Shown one piece after another: positions 27,414 through 36,025 of a stretch of 64,000 bases of DNA. Position 1 is the first letter of the stretch. The number at the start of each line of letters is the position of its first letter. A program made the position numbers and the translations under genes. The stretch is taken from NCBI GenBank assembly GCA_965248775.1, contig OZ252150.1, positions 5,704,001 through 5,768,000 of the forward strand, given 5' to 3'. Origin of the DNA: JBHHUI01 sp965248775 (GTDB lineage: Bacteria; Chloroflexota; Anaerolineae; Anaerolineales; JBHHUI01). Below the pieces are notes generated by a model. The model worked only from the letters and a program-made list of their open reading frames with translations. It ran no database searches and was not told the origin of the DNA.

Positions 27414-27833
27414 TCAGTTCGCCCGACTCTCTAGCTTCTGAATCGATGCGGTAGGCGTGAAATACTCGCCAGCCGCGTCCTGAATGAGCACGAAGATGCT
27501 GTAGGCACCGATGAACGTGCCAACTGGAAAGTTGGCCAGGTCAATAGCACCGATGATGATGGCGAGCACACGCCCCCAAGACTTGTGCGCCAGCACACCG
27601 ATCCCGGCCAGAATTCCCGGTAGCGCCAACAGAACAAATACCCATCCAAGGACCGTTCCTACGGTTGTGAGTACACGAAATGCAACGCGATCATCTACAG
27701 CGACACCGATACCGGTAAGCAGGGTAAACAGACCCACGCCAACGAGCAGAATAATAGCCGACGATCCTATCCGGAGCCAGCCCACAATTGCGGCATGCAG
27801 CTCCATTTGACTTTCGTTTAGTTGGTTCATCAA
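27414..27833 (-). CDS. four-helix membrane protein, DUF4064-like
   Basis: 139 residues. Four hydrophobic helices are visible: IGSSAIILLVGVGLFTLLTG, VLGWVFVLLALPGILAGIGV, VLAIIIGAIDLANFPVGTFI and GAYSIFVLIQDAAG. The pattern of a small tetraspan protein with a final short cytoplasmic tail resembles DUF4064-type proteins. It is transcribed away from the beta-propeller gene. Function unknown. Confidence 0.7.
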   Translation of the reverse strand: MMNQLNESQMELHAAIVGWLRIGSSAIILLVGVGLFTLLTGIGVAVDDRVAFRVLTTVGTVLGWVFVLLALPGILAGIGVLAHKSWGRVLAIIIGAIDLANFPVGTFIGAYSIFVLIQDAAGEYFTPTASIQKLESRAN

Positions 27834-28518
27834 TTCACTCTCCTGCGATTACATACGTCGGAGGCACGGCCGGGTTTCACTGAATCCCTTTTCACCGTGC
27901 GTCACTGTGTTCGTTATTGGTGGTGCGGGTATTGCGATTGCTCTTGCTGGCTGCGCCATATTGTCGGTAGGGGTTGCTCTCGTTGCCGGTTTGTCTGCAA
28001 ATCAGTCGCAACTAACTGCTGCAACTGAGGTTGCGGTCGCTGCCACAAGCCAGGCCGTAGCTTCGCAATCACAAGCAATCATCCGGGCGGCGTACGAAAC
28101 CACGGGATTGGTTCCGGTTGGCAATTCTCCGGTGTCCATGGCGTTTGATGGCACGTCTCTCTGGGTGGGGACTTTGGACAACTCCCTGCGAGCGATTAAT
28201 CCTGTAACCGGTGAGGTAGGCAACCCTCTAGCAATCGACGTTATTCCGGACATTATCGAATACGACGGAAAACGTTTGTGGGTAGTTACCTCCGGCAGTG
28301 ATAGCATTCGGGCCGTTGATCCGATTACTTTTGAAGTGAGCGAACGGATTGACGTCGGTATGTCACCAGGCGCTCTGGCAATCGGTGGGGGGCGCGCATG
28401 GGTGGCCGGCGCTTCCGAAGCCAAGGTAGTGTCGATCAACCTTGAGACTAGGGAGGTGAGCGATCCAATTACTGTTGGTGCCTTTCCAATGGCGCTAGTT
28501 TTCGACGGCGAGCGCCTC

Positions 28519-29802
28519 GGTAGGACATCCTCTAACCGTGATCGCTGGTATTGAGCGCTAGCGCTTGAACAAAAGCGGGTTCACTAGCAAACTCCTGTAA
28601 TTGTGGTTTATGCAATGCAGGAGGGGGCCAATGAACCCGGCGGAAACATTCTGCCCGAATATCGATTGTGCGGCAAGAGGTCAAACTGGCGAAGGGAATA
28701 TCAGCGTCCATAGTCAGCAGGAAAAACGCTACCAGTGCGAGGTGTGCGACACGACCTTCGCGGCGACCAAAGGCACGCTTTTCTATCGCTTGCGCACTGA
28801 CCCTAAGATCGTGATGTTGGTAATCACCTTGCTGGCCTACCCTTGTCGCGCCCGACAGGGTCGTGATGGTTGCCCGCGCCAGGCGATCGTGGCGGCTTTC
28901 GGATTGCACGAGCGTACAGTGCAGAGATGGTGGCGTCGTGCGGGAGAACGGTGCCATGCCATCCATGCGCATGTGGTCGGGAAAAGTCAGTTGGACTTGC
29001 AACAAGTACAAGCGGATGAGATCAAAGTCAAGACGCAACGCGGCACGCTCTGGATGGCCATGGCCATGATGGTCCCTACGAGGCTGTGGCTGGGTGGCGT
29101 CATCAGTGCCAAACGTGACAAAGAGCTCATTCGCACGCTGGCCGAGCAAATCCGTGCGGTTGCTCTCGCGCGACCGCTCCTGCTGGCGGTGGACGGTCTG
29201 GCGAGCTATGTGGACGCGTTTCGAAAAGCCTTCCGGTCCCCCTTGCCACGCCGCGGTCCACACGGCCGACCTCAGCTGCTGTCCTGGCCTGACATCGCCA
29301 TTGTACAAGTTGTCAAACAACGTGCGGCTGGCAAGTTGACTATCGACCGCCGCATCGTGCAAGGTGCACGTGAGATGATTACACAACTCATCGATGCCAC
29401 CCAGGGCCGCGGCATGATCAACACTGCCTATATCGAGCGGCTGAACGCCACGTTCCGCCAACGGTTGAGCTGCCTCGCGCGCCGCACTCGCCATCTGGCG
29501 CAACAAGCCGAGACCCTCGCCGCGGGCATGTTTGTCGTCGGCTGTTTCTACAATTTCTGTGACTATCATAAGAGCTTGCGGTTGCGGCTCTCGGTCGGCT
29601 CGCACGGATATCGTTGGGTGCAACGTACACCGGCTCTCGCAGCCAGTGTGACCGACCACTGTTGGAGCATTGCTGAACTATTGCATTTCAAAGTGCCGCC
29701 CCCGTGCTGGACGCCGCCCAAGCGCCGCGGGCCGCCTTCCAGGGAGACTTTGCGCCTCATGCAACGATGGTGCACATGAACACGATTAGAGGACGTGCTA
29801 CC
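28519..29802 (+). mobile_element. IS1-like insertion sequence, copy 1
   Basis: 1284 bp with imperfect 17-bp ends (GGTAGGACATCCTCTAA against GGTAGCACGTCCTCTAA) and an 8-bp target duplication AGCGCCTC. An almost identical copy lies at 40317-41600. Confidence 0.92.
28631..29779 (+). CDS. IS1-like transposase, copy 1
   Basis: 382 residues from ATG 28631, with GGAGGGGG 5 bp upstream. An N-terminal zinc finger (FCPNIDCAARGQ and YQCEVCDTTF) is followed by an HTH (AIVAAFGLHERTVQRWWRRA) and a DDE domain: Asp in VQADEIKVKT, Asp in LLAVDGLASY and Glu in INTAYIERLNATFRQRL. The latter matches the IS1 signature before the RxTRxLAQ helix. The 8-bp target duplication agrees with IS1. A single frame, unlike classical two-frame IS1. 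Intact, and 99% or more identical to copy 2, so probably recently active. Confidence 0.85.
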   Translation: MNPAETFCPNIDCAARGQTGEGNISVHSQQEKRYQCEVCDTTFAATKGTLFYRLRTDPKIVMLVITLLAYPCRARQGRDGCPRQAIVAAFGLHERTVQRWWRRAGERCHAIHAHVVGKSQLDLQQVQADEIKVKTQRGTLWMAMAMMVPTRLWLGGVISAKRDKELIRTLAEQIRAVALARPLLLAVDGLASYVDAFRKAFRSPLPRRGPHGRPQLLSWPDIAIVQVVKQRAAGKLTIDRRIVQGAREMITQLIDATQGRGMINTAYIERLNATFRQRLSCLARRTRHLAQQAETLAAGMFVVGCFYNFCDYHKSLRLRLSVGSHGYRWVQRTPALAASVTDHCWSIAELLHFKVPPPCWTPPKRRGPPSRETLRLMQRWCT

Positions 29803-30904
29803 AGCGCCTCTGGGTCGCGAATTCTGGGGATAACACTGTACAGTCCGTAATACCCGCGACACGCAAAGTCAGCGCGCCGATCACCGTTGGCGATTTTCCT
29901 ATAGCGCTCGCATTTGATGGGGCAAGCGTATGGGTGGCGCACGTACGCGACGCCACCATCCAAGCGATCGATCCGGCAACCGGTATAACTGGGCTCCCGA
30001 TTTCAGTCGACCTTGCGCCTGAGAAATTGGTCTTCGACGGGTCGCGCCTCTGGGTGTCAAATGACGAAGACGATTTAGTCCAGGCCATCTACCCTGCGAC
30101 GGGCGACATTAGTAAGCTCATGTCTGTCGGTAACACAATCACTGACTCTTTATTTGATGGTACGCGCCTGTGGGTGGCGCACTCGCCTGGCGATACCGTT
30201 CAGGTCATCGACCCCGCAAGCGAGAATGGTGGCACGCAGATCGGCGTTAATAATGACTCAGTGGCACTTGTGTTTGACGGCAATCGCGTGTGGGTAGCGA
30301 ATCAGACGGATGACACGGTGCAAGCAATTGATCCCGCATCTCTTACAGTGACCGAAACGCTGCGGGTCGGTAGGCGTCCTGCCGCGCTGGTTTATGATGG
30401 GGCTCGGCTATGGATAGCTCTTCGAGATGACGACGAAGTGGTTTCAATCGACCCCTTGACTGGTGTCATAAGCGAGCCAATCAAGGTGGGGGCGAATCCA
30501 GGGGCAGATCCAATTGCGCTGGGATTTGATGGCATTCGCGTGTGGGTGGCGTTGAGGGGAGAAAATGCCATACAGGCGCTTGATGTCGCCACCGGCAGGG
30601 TGGGCGATCTCATTTTGGTGGGGAAAGCACCATGGGCGCTCTCTTTCGACGGTAAACGGATGTGGGTGGCGAATGCCGGCGACGATACAGTTCAGGCAAT
30701 TGATCCTGTCACCGGCGACGTGAGCTTCCCCTACGCTGTCGGTGATGGTCCTATAGGGTTGGCGTACGATGGATCCCGTATATGGGTTTCCAGTTGGCGA
30801 AGCGATGACGTCCGATCTATCCGCACGCAGCCTTGATCATGACATAGTCCATTTCAGGTAGGGTTTACGCGCAGCCGAAATAGGTTTTTCGGGTGTTGAG
30901 CTAC

Positions 30905-31110
30905 CTGCATCTGGCTTGGATACCAACCTGGCAAGTTACTCGAAGGAGCTCGCGGCGAGTCCGCTGTCAGGATCTTTGATTTGCGCCTCCGCCAGATAGC
31001 GGTATTGGATTAGCACGTCCGCGTCTTGAGCAAGTCGCTGGAGTCATTGGCAGTCGACCGAGGCGCCACTGATCGCAACAACCTTCCCGCTAGTCTATAT
31101 GCGGTAGTCG
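30905..31110 (-). pseudogene. possible metallo-beta-lactamase (RNase Z-like) remnant
   Basis: Reading the minus strand gives GKVVAISGASVDCQ, a stop (TGA), then LQRLAQDADVLIQYRYLAEA, resembling the C-terminal GxxVxxSGDTxPC and LAxxADxLIHExT segments of RNase Z-like hydrolases. The DT and HE residues are already lost, so it would be non-functional. This is the only content seen between 30837 and the tRNA terminator. Confidence 0.35.
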
Positions 31111-31193
31111 AGGCATATCCAGTTTTTTCTTGATATGTCCAGGCCATGCATGTGTTCAATGTAGTCTGCATGATGTTCCGTTTCAAAGATCAG

Positions 31194-31218
31194 AAAAGCG
31201 CCCAGGAAGGCGCTTTTT
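31194..31218 (-). terminator. terminator after the tRNA pair
   Basis: AAAAGCGCC and GGCGCTTTTT form a hairpin with a 6-base loop. Read on the minus strand it lies 46 bp beyond the 3' end of tRNA-Arg and ends in a T-run; on the plus strand it could also stop transcripts from the propeller gene. Confidence 0.75.
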
Positions 31219-31263
31219 GATTCGACCATCCTTACACTTTCGGATCGAAAAAAGGTCTAAAAG

Positions 31264-31336
31264 TACCCCCGGAGAGACTCGAACTCCCAACCCCCTGATC
31301 CGAAGTCAGGTGCTCTATCCATTGAGCTACGGGGGC
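31264..31336 (-). tRNA. tRNA-Arg (anticodon TCG)
   Basis: The minus strand folds as a cloverleaf beginning GCCCCCGTAGCTCAATGGAT. The anticodon stem CCTGA/TCAGG encloses loop CTTCGGA, giving anticodon TCG (CGA codons, Arg). The T loop GTTCGAGTC is canonical. The acceptor pairs GCCCCCG with CGGGGGT, and CCA is not encoded. Confidence 0.92.
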
Positions 31337-31378
31337 ATATATATGCGGATTTCCGAATTCGGGCGTCAGCAATTAGAT

Positions 31379-31455
31379 TGGGGTGCCTGATGGGACTTGA
31401 ACCCACAACGACCGCAGCCACAGTGCGGCGCTCTGCCAATTGAGCTACAGGCACC
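31379..31455 (-). tRNA. tRNA-His (anticodon GTG)
   Basis: Minus-strand cloverleaf beginning GGTGCCTGTAGCTCAATTGG. The anticodon stem CCGCA/TGCGG encloses CTGTGGC, anticodon GTG. An extra 5' G pairs with C73, the G-1 identity feature of tRNA-His, and a CCA end is encoded. It precedes tRNA-Arg by 42 bp on the same strand. Confidence 0.94.
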
Positions 31456-31513
31456 AAGAACCGCGAGCGTGGCGGAGCCTAGTGGTGAGGCTCACCGGGC
31501 CGACGGCGCTGAA

Positions 31514-31542
31514 ATTCTATCATGATACAGATCGGCTTTCAA
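31514..31542 (-). promoter_or_regulatory. sigma70-type promoter for tRNA-His and tRNA-Arg
   Basis: On the minus strand TTGAAA and TAGAAT are spaced by 17 bp, about 58 bp before the tRNA-His 5' end. Confidence 0.65.
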
Positions 31543-31781
31543 TGTTCGCATCGCCGCAACTCCTACTGGGACCAAAAATTTGGGAATGACAATTTGTATC
31601 AAACCCCGTATTGCATCATGTAAGAATCTTACCCTGAGAAGCCGTTGCCAGTCCAGTTTTTCCATCATTTTCAACCCGATTCGAGGTGTGACTTTTCGAT
31701 CAATTGGTCAAGCCTCACTTAGTTTCCTCTGCTTCCGCTGGAGCTGCCTGACGCGCAGCCGAAGCCACGCAGGCGAGCACT

Positions 31782-31833
31782 GTCAACACCCCTTGTTGAG
31801 ATGCGTGTGCAAAGAGCGTCAAGGGGTGTTGAC
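31782..31833. repeat. 14-bp perfect inverted repeat
   Basis: GTCAACACCCCTTG at 31782-31795 and its exact reverse complement at 31820-31833, separated by 24 bp. Similar GCGCAGCCG sequences lie outside both arms. It could be a stem-loop or an IS end remnant. Confidence 0.6.
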
Positions 31834-31940
31834 GAAGCGCAGCCGCAGTGGCACGCTGCGGAGCGCAGGGGGCTCCAGCGAGAAGCAGGCGTTCTGTTTC
31901 CCGTTGGTGAGCCGAGATAAAAGCAGGCTGGTAGTCGACA

Positions 31941-32130
31941 CATTCATCCCGACCCAGTGCCTTCATCCCGACCCAGTGCCTTCGTCACGACCCAGTGCCT
32001 TCATCCCGACCCAGTGCCTTCATCCCGACCCAGTGCCTTCGTCACGACCCAGTGCCTTCGTCACGACCCAGTGCCTTCGTCACGACCCAGTTCATTCGTC
32101 ACGACCCAGTTCATTCGTCCTGACCCAGTA
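31941..32130. repeat. ten tandem 19-bp repeats at the end of an rve-type transposon
   Basis: The unit is close to CCTTCRTCMCGACCCAGTG. Ten units run without spacers from 31941; two variants (CATCCC and CGTCAC) alternate. The last units overlap the 3' end of the transposase gene. Beyond unit ten an inverted ACTGGGT follows. Such arrays can serve as transposase binding sites. Confidence 0.8.
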
Positions 32131-33806
32131 CGTTCAGGACTGGGTGCTGCTGCGGCGACATGATCCGCGAACTCCTCGTTCGCCTCGAGTTCATGTTCCG
32201 CTTGCTTGAGGCGCCAGTCATGTACTCGGCGCTGGAGCGTGCGTAACTGACCGTCACTGAATTTGCCGGGCTGGCCTTGTTGCAACCACTGGAAGAGCAT
32301 CTTGGCAGTGAGGTAAGGCGTTTGCTCCAATTGCTGCTCAACTTCGTCCCAGACGTCTTCGAATGGATCTTTTCGGGTACGCCACCAGCGCTTCACCTGG
32401 CCATAGCGCCCTTTGCGTTTCGTGCGCCGGTACATGCGCGCAGCACGCTCGAGGCGTCGGGCGGTACCGTTGTCGTTGGGCGGTGGTGCGTTGCCATTGG
32501 CCGTGCTGGTGATGGCGCGCGCGTTCGGCAGCCCCGGTGCTTTGGCGGACGGGTATGCTGTTTCCGCCGGATGCACGGATCCATTCACATGCTGTGCGGT
32601 GGAGCTGTTGGGTGACGCGGTAGCGGACAGCGCGAGCGGGTTGACGTAGGCGTGCTGCCAGAATAGGTCCTGTAAAGATTCGATCTGCTGTAGCAGGTTC
32701 AAAGGGTCCAACTGGCGGTACTGTTCTCCAAGTGCGCGCCTGGTTTCATCCGAGATACTCTCAGTGGCCGTGACACGCTGATAGGGCGTCCGCGCCAAAT
32801 CGTATTTGCGCATGATGCGGTTGCCGACGCGTTTTTTCTCCACCAGCTTGACAGAAGGCTGGAAAAAGTTCACGTAAAGCCGGAGTTGCGTGTACAAAGC
32901 ACCCAAAACGCGGCAGGCTTCTATGCCAACGAAACGGTCGTAGCCGACGAACTTGCGCACAATGGAGCCGTTCTTCTGTTCGACATGGCACTGGTCGTTC
33001 TCCCGGTAAGGGCGTGAACGAGTGAAGGTGATGCCTTCGTCCTGGCAGTAGTGAAAGAGCAGATAATTCAAGAACTCGCCGCCGTTGTCGGTGTCCAACC
33101 CCAACAGGTCGAAGGGCAGCTGTGTACGGATGCGCCGGATTGCGCGGAGCACGGTGTCCTGGCTGCGGTACAGCAGCGCGGCGAACTCCGTCCACCCGGT
33201 AGAAACATCCGTCATCACCAGCGTGTGCACAAACTGCCCATCGATGCGATCGCCACAGTGGGCGACCAGGTCGGCTTCGATAAAGCCCGGCCCATCTTCG
33301 TTCCACTCTGCAAATGTGCGCACGGGCACATGATGCTTGAGCAGGCTACCCGGCCTGGTGGTGCTGCGGCCGTAGGGCAGTTGACCGCGCCGCACGTCTG
33401 CCAGGAGGCGGTCAACCGTCGCCGTGCTGATCGCAAGCAGGCGTTCACGCACATCGTCCGAGAGCGAGAGGTGACCGTGCCGCTCCAGGGCGGCCACGAA
33501 CTCCGGCAGAAACGGCACTAGCCGTTTGGAGCAGATACGGTTGGCAGCTTCCCAGACCTCCACCAACGCCGCCTGCACCTCGGGCGTGTAGATTCGGGGC
33601 GACGGTTTCCGCGGCCGTCTCGCAGGTTGCGCTGCCTGGGCGTCATGATACTTGAGCAACGTGAGGGCGTATTTGCGGTGATAGCCGGTGGCAGCGGTTA
33701 ATTCGTTGAGGATGGTTTGCTTCTCTTTCTTGGACGCCTGCTGGTAACGCGGCGCGGTGCTGGCCAGAAGTTCACGGCGTGATTGCAGACTCATGGGATG
33801 CCTCAT
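32061..33806 (-). CDS. rve-domain (integrase-core) transposase
   Basis: 581 residues. An N-terminal HTH region (RELLASTAPRYQQASKKEKQ, TAATGYHRKYALTLL) leads to an integrase core: Asp in GFIEADLVAHCGD, Asp in LLGLDTDNGGEFLNYL, and Glu in QCHVEQKNGSIVRKFVGYDR. A linker and a C-terminal basic domain follow. The family resembles IS481/ISNCY-type elements whose transposases exceed 500 residues. The last codons fall inside the 19-bp tandem repeats, which therefore encode the end of the protein. The element's other end lies somewhere in 33807-33930; I could not define it. It separates hisS from the tRNA-His gene. Confidence 0.75.
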   Translation of the reverse strand: MRHPMSLQSRRELLASTAPRYQQASKKEKQTILNELTAATGYHRKYALTLLKYHDAQAAQPARRPRKPSPRIYTPEVQAALVEVWEAANRICSKRLVPFLPEFVAALERHGHLSLSDDVRERLLAISTATVDRLLADVRRGQLPYGRSTTRPGSLLKHHVPVRTFAEWNEDGPGFIEADLVAHCGDRIDGQFVHTLVMTDVSTGWTEFAALLYRSQDTVLRAIRRIRTQLPFDLLGLDTDNGGEFLNYLLFHYCQDEGITFTRSRPYRENDQCHVEQKNGSIVRKFVGYDRFVGIEACRVLGALYTQLRLYVNFFQPSVKLVEKKRVGNRIMRKYDLARTPYQRVTATESISDETRRALGEQYRQLDPLNLLQQIESLQDLFWQHAYVNPLALSATASPNSSTAQHVNGSVHPAETAYPSAKAPGLPNARAITSTANGNAPPPNDNGTARRLERAARMYRRTKRKGRYGQVKRWWRTRKDPFEDVWDEVEQQLEQTPYLTAKMLFQWLQQGQPGKFSDGQLRTLQRRVHDWRLKQAEHELEANEEFADHVAAAAPSPERTGSGRMNWVVTNELGRDEGTGS

Positions 33807-33934
33807 CGATCTCCTCCGAACGTCCGAACAACGGGAACATTCGGTAAGGATTAGCGTGAGTCAACGATCTTGTCAAAGTAAGGTTTTCGATGATGCAATG
33901 CGACCCAAAAGATGAATAAGGAATCCCTTTAATT

Positions 33935-35209
33935 TTAGGCCTTCTCTAACCAGGCAATTATCTTCGCCACCAAATCCGCACGCGCTACGATTGTCTGTTC
34001 GCCACTTGCGAGGTCCTTGATTGCCACTTGATCATTCGCCAACTCATCCGGGCCGGCCACAACTGCCAGCGGGATGCTCTGCCGATCGGCATACTTGAAC
34101 TGCTTGCCTAGCCGGTCGGGGAGTGGATACAGTTCCGCGCGGATGCCGCCTGTGCGCAGCTCCTGCGCTACCTGCAATGCCGCGGGTGTGCGTTCGGTAT
34201 CGAAGACCGTCACCAGCACCGTAGCGGGCGAGCCTCCCATTTTCGGGACCACACCGTACTTCTCGGCCACCAACCCCATCACGACATCGCCCATTGCAAA
34301 ACCGGTGGCTGCAATGCCTGCACCGCCCACGTCGGACACCAGACTATCGTAGCGGCCACCGCCAAAAATCGCGCGGAATTCGCCGTCGCGGTCGCGCGCT
34401 TCCATCACGGTACCGGTGTAGTAATCAAGTCCGCGAACAATCGTTGGCTCGAACTCAATCCAGTCGCTACTACCCAGCGTAGTTACCGTCTCGAAAAACT
34501 CCTGCAGTTCATCCGACTCGCGCCAGAGTTCGCGGTTCTCAAGCAAATCTCGCACGGCAATGATTTGCGCGTCGTCCAACCCTACTTCGCGGCCATAGTT
34601 TTCCCAGGCCTCAGGCTTCATTTTGTCGACACGATCGATCAGGCGTAGCACGCCCTGCCGGGCTTCCGTTGCGATACCCAACGCTGCGATCTTCGTGTCC
34701 ATCAGTTTGCGATTGTTGATTTGGATCACGACCTGATCGGGAGTCAGGCCCAACTGGCGCAGGAACTGCGCGCCTATGGTGGCGATCTCTGCATCCGCCA
34801 GGACGGAATCCACCCCGAGGATGTCGATATTCCACTGGAAGAATTCGCGCGTGCGTCCTTTTTGCGGTCGTTCATAACGCCAGAAGGGGCCGAAGGACCA
34901 CCAGCGCACCGGGCGCGTCAGTTGCTGCTCGCGTTGGGCGATCATACGAGCTAGGGAGGGGGTCAGCTCTGGGCGCAATGCGATCGCATCGCCGTTGCGA
35001 TCTTTGAATACAAAGGATTGCTCGCGTACAAGCTCTTCGCCGCTCTTAGCCGCATACAATTCCAGCGGTTCCAGGATCGGCGCTTCGTACTCCTGATAGC
35101 CAAAGCATTCTGAGACTGTGCGGATGTTGTTATACAACCAGTTGCGGCGCGCCATTTCTTCCGGATAAAAATCGCGGGTGCCCTTCACCGGGCGGATGAT
35201 ATTTGCCAT
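33935..35209 (-). CDS. hisS: histidyl-tRNA synthetase
   Basis: 424 residues, normal for bacterial HisRS. It charges tRNA-His with histidine. Class II motifs are visible: the N-terminal GTRDFYPEEM, motif 2 in FWRYERPQKGRTREFFQWNI, the histidine-specific ERGLDYYTGT equivalent (IVRGLDYYTGTVMEARDR), and motif 3 in GFAMGDVVMGL. A C-terminal anticodon-binding domain (ATVLVTVFDTERTPAALQVA) follows. The frame is intact and appears essential. Its tRNA lies 2.5 kb downstream on the same strand with a transposon between. Confidence 0.96.
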   Translation of the reverse strand: MANIIRPVKGTRDFYPEEMARRNWLYNNIRTVSECFGYQEYEAPILEPLELYAAKSGEELVREQSFVFKDRNGDAIALRPELTPSLARMIAQREQQLTRPVRWWSFGPFWRYERPQKGRTREFFQWNIDILGVDSVLADAEIATIGAQFLRQLGLTPDQVVIQINNRKLMDTKIAALGIATEARQGVLRLIDRVDKMKPEAWENYGREVGLDDAQIIAVRDLLENRELWRESDELQEFFETVTTLGSSDWIEFEPTIVRGLDYYTGTVMEARDRDGEFRAIFGGGRYDSLVSDVGGAGIAATGFAMGDVVMGLVAEKYGVVPKMGGSPATVLVTVFDTERTPAALQVAQELRTGGIRAELYPLPDRLGKQFKYADRQSIPLAVVAGPDELANDQVAIKDLASGEQTIVARADLVAKIIAWLEKA

Positions 35210-35299
35210 TGCTCGCTACCTTTAAAAAATTGATTTCAGTCTCTGGAATGCGCAAAGCGCGAATCCCAACGAGCAGGCGCGCCGGAATTCACGCTATCG

Positions 35300-35328
35300 C
35301 TCAGTGCAGAAATACTCTCTGCGCTGAG
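35300..35328 (-). terminator. hairpin between the MOSC gene and hisS
   Basis: CTCAGTGCAGA pairs with TCTGCGCTGAG (one mismatch or G-U) around 7 bases, 10 bp beyond the MOSC stop codon. There is no T-run, so termination is uncertain. Confidence 0.35.
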
Positions 35329-35338
35329 ATGTATGAGA

Positions 35339-35782
35339 TTAATGATGTGCGTTAAGGATTTCGGGTTCGAGCAGCTTCAAACCGTCGCCGACTTTGATCT
35401 CGCCGCCGGAGATGACCTTGCAGAGCGTGCCTCGCCGGCCATCAATTTCTGCGCGTAAACCGGGTTTGAGTTCATTCATAAACTCACACGGGGCACAATC
35501 CATGGTGACTTCCATCACAGAATCACCCACCTGTAGACGTGTGCCGGGAGCAGTACCTGCCAACTGCAGACCGGAAACTGTGATGTTCTCACGTACCTGG
35601 CCGGGTTGCAGCCCAAACTCATCCAGGGTCTCGCGCTCGACGAGCAGCACCTGTCGTTTGGTACGACCGAAACTGACATCTCCATCCAAGCCTTTACCGT
35701 CCACTGCCACTGCAGTCTGGGGCTCCTTCATTGGCGTTTTGGACCCTGTCTTCAGGAAGATGTTTGTTATTGTTGCTGTCAT
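35339..35782 (-). CDS. MOSC-domain protein
   Basis: 147 residues covering a single MOSC domain: VDGKGLDGDVSFGRTKRQVL, LLVERETLDEFGLQPGQVRE, NITVSGLQLAGTAPGTRLQV, then the conserved Cys in CAPCEFMNELKPGLR. These domains bind molybdenum cofactor or handle sulfur for it. Stand-alone versions often accompany cofactor biosynthesis, which is not nearby here. It may share a transcript with hisS, 130 bp downstream. Confidence 0.88.
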   Translation of the reverse strand: MTATITNIFLKTGSKTPMKEPQTAVAVDGKGLDGDVSFGRTKRQVLLVERETLDEFGLQPGQVRENITVSGLQLAGTAPGTRLQVGDSVMEVTMDCAPCEFMNELKPGLRAEIDGRRGTLCKVISGGEIKVGDGLKLLEPEILNAHH

Positions 35783-36025
35783 GGTTGCCCCGTTTGGATG
35801 CTGCCCTTTAATTTCGGCATCGAACTTGCACGCTCAGTTATTCAAGAAGTCTTATTATACACACGGGATCAGTCGATTTGACAAGATTCGCGTTCGGGGC
35901 CACATTTATCCTAATCCAGTTCCCAGTGACCCGTGGAATGGACTCGGGACTCGGTGTACTGGGTAGTTGCGCGGTGCGAGAAGACGAAGCGCATGTGTGG
36001 CAGACAATTATCAAAGGGGGTAAAT

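Larger units (their letters stand above)
27907..30836 (+). pseudogene. beta-propeller lipoprotein with 12 repeats, split by an IS1-like element
   Basis: GTG 27907 is the best visible start. A hydrophobic N-terminus with a lipobox-like LALAGC leads into about 12 copies of a 42-43-residue repeat with consensus FDGxRLWVA, D-x-V-x-x-IDPxTG, then VGxxPxxL. The IS1-like element inserted in the fourth repeat at 28519; AGCGCCTC is duplicated at 28511 and 29803. Removing it joins codon 204 to TGG 29811 and gives FDGERLWVANSGDN in frame, a protein of about 545 residues. It is probably exported and folds as a propeller or tandem propellers (YVTN/NHL-like); ligand unknown. Confidence 0.85.
31456..31940. 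other. intergenic stretch upstream of the tRNAs
   Basis: No convincing gene. It holds the tRNA promoter (31514-31542) and a perfect 14-bp inverted repeat (31782-31833). Confidence 0.5.

Noticed and set aside
28532..29659. 375-residue minus-strand open frame (also at 40330-41457)
   Set aside because: It lies antisense to the IS1-like transposase, which has a zinc finger, HTH, DDE residues and a ribosome site. The antisense frame has no recognisable motif.
31941..32130. CRISPR-like array
   Set aside because: The 19-bp units are contiguous with no spacers, and no cas genes are near. It is a tandem repeat at a transposon end.
31580..32209. 209-residue ORF rich in PSSRPSAF repeats
   Set aside because: It is produced by reading through the 19-bp tandem repeats and the end of the transposon; there is no ribosome site or domain.
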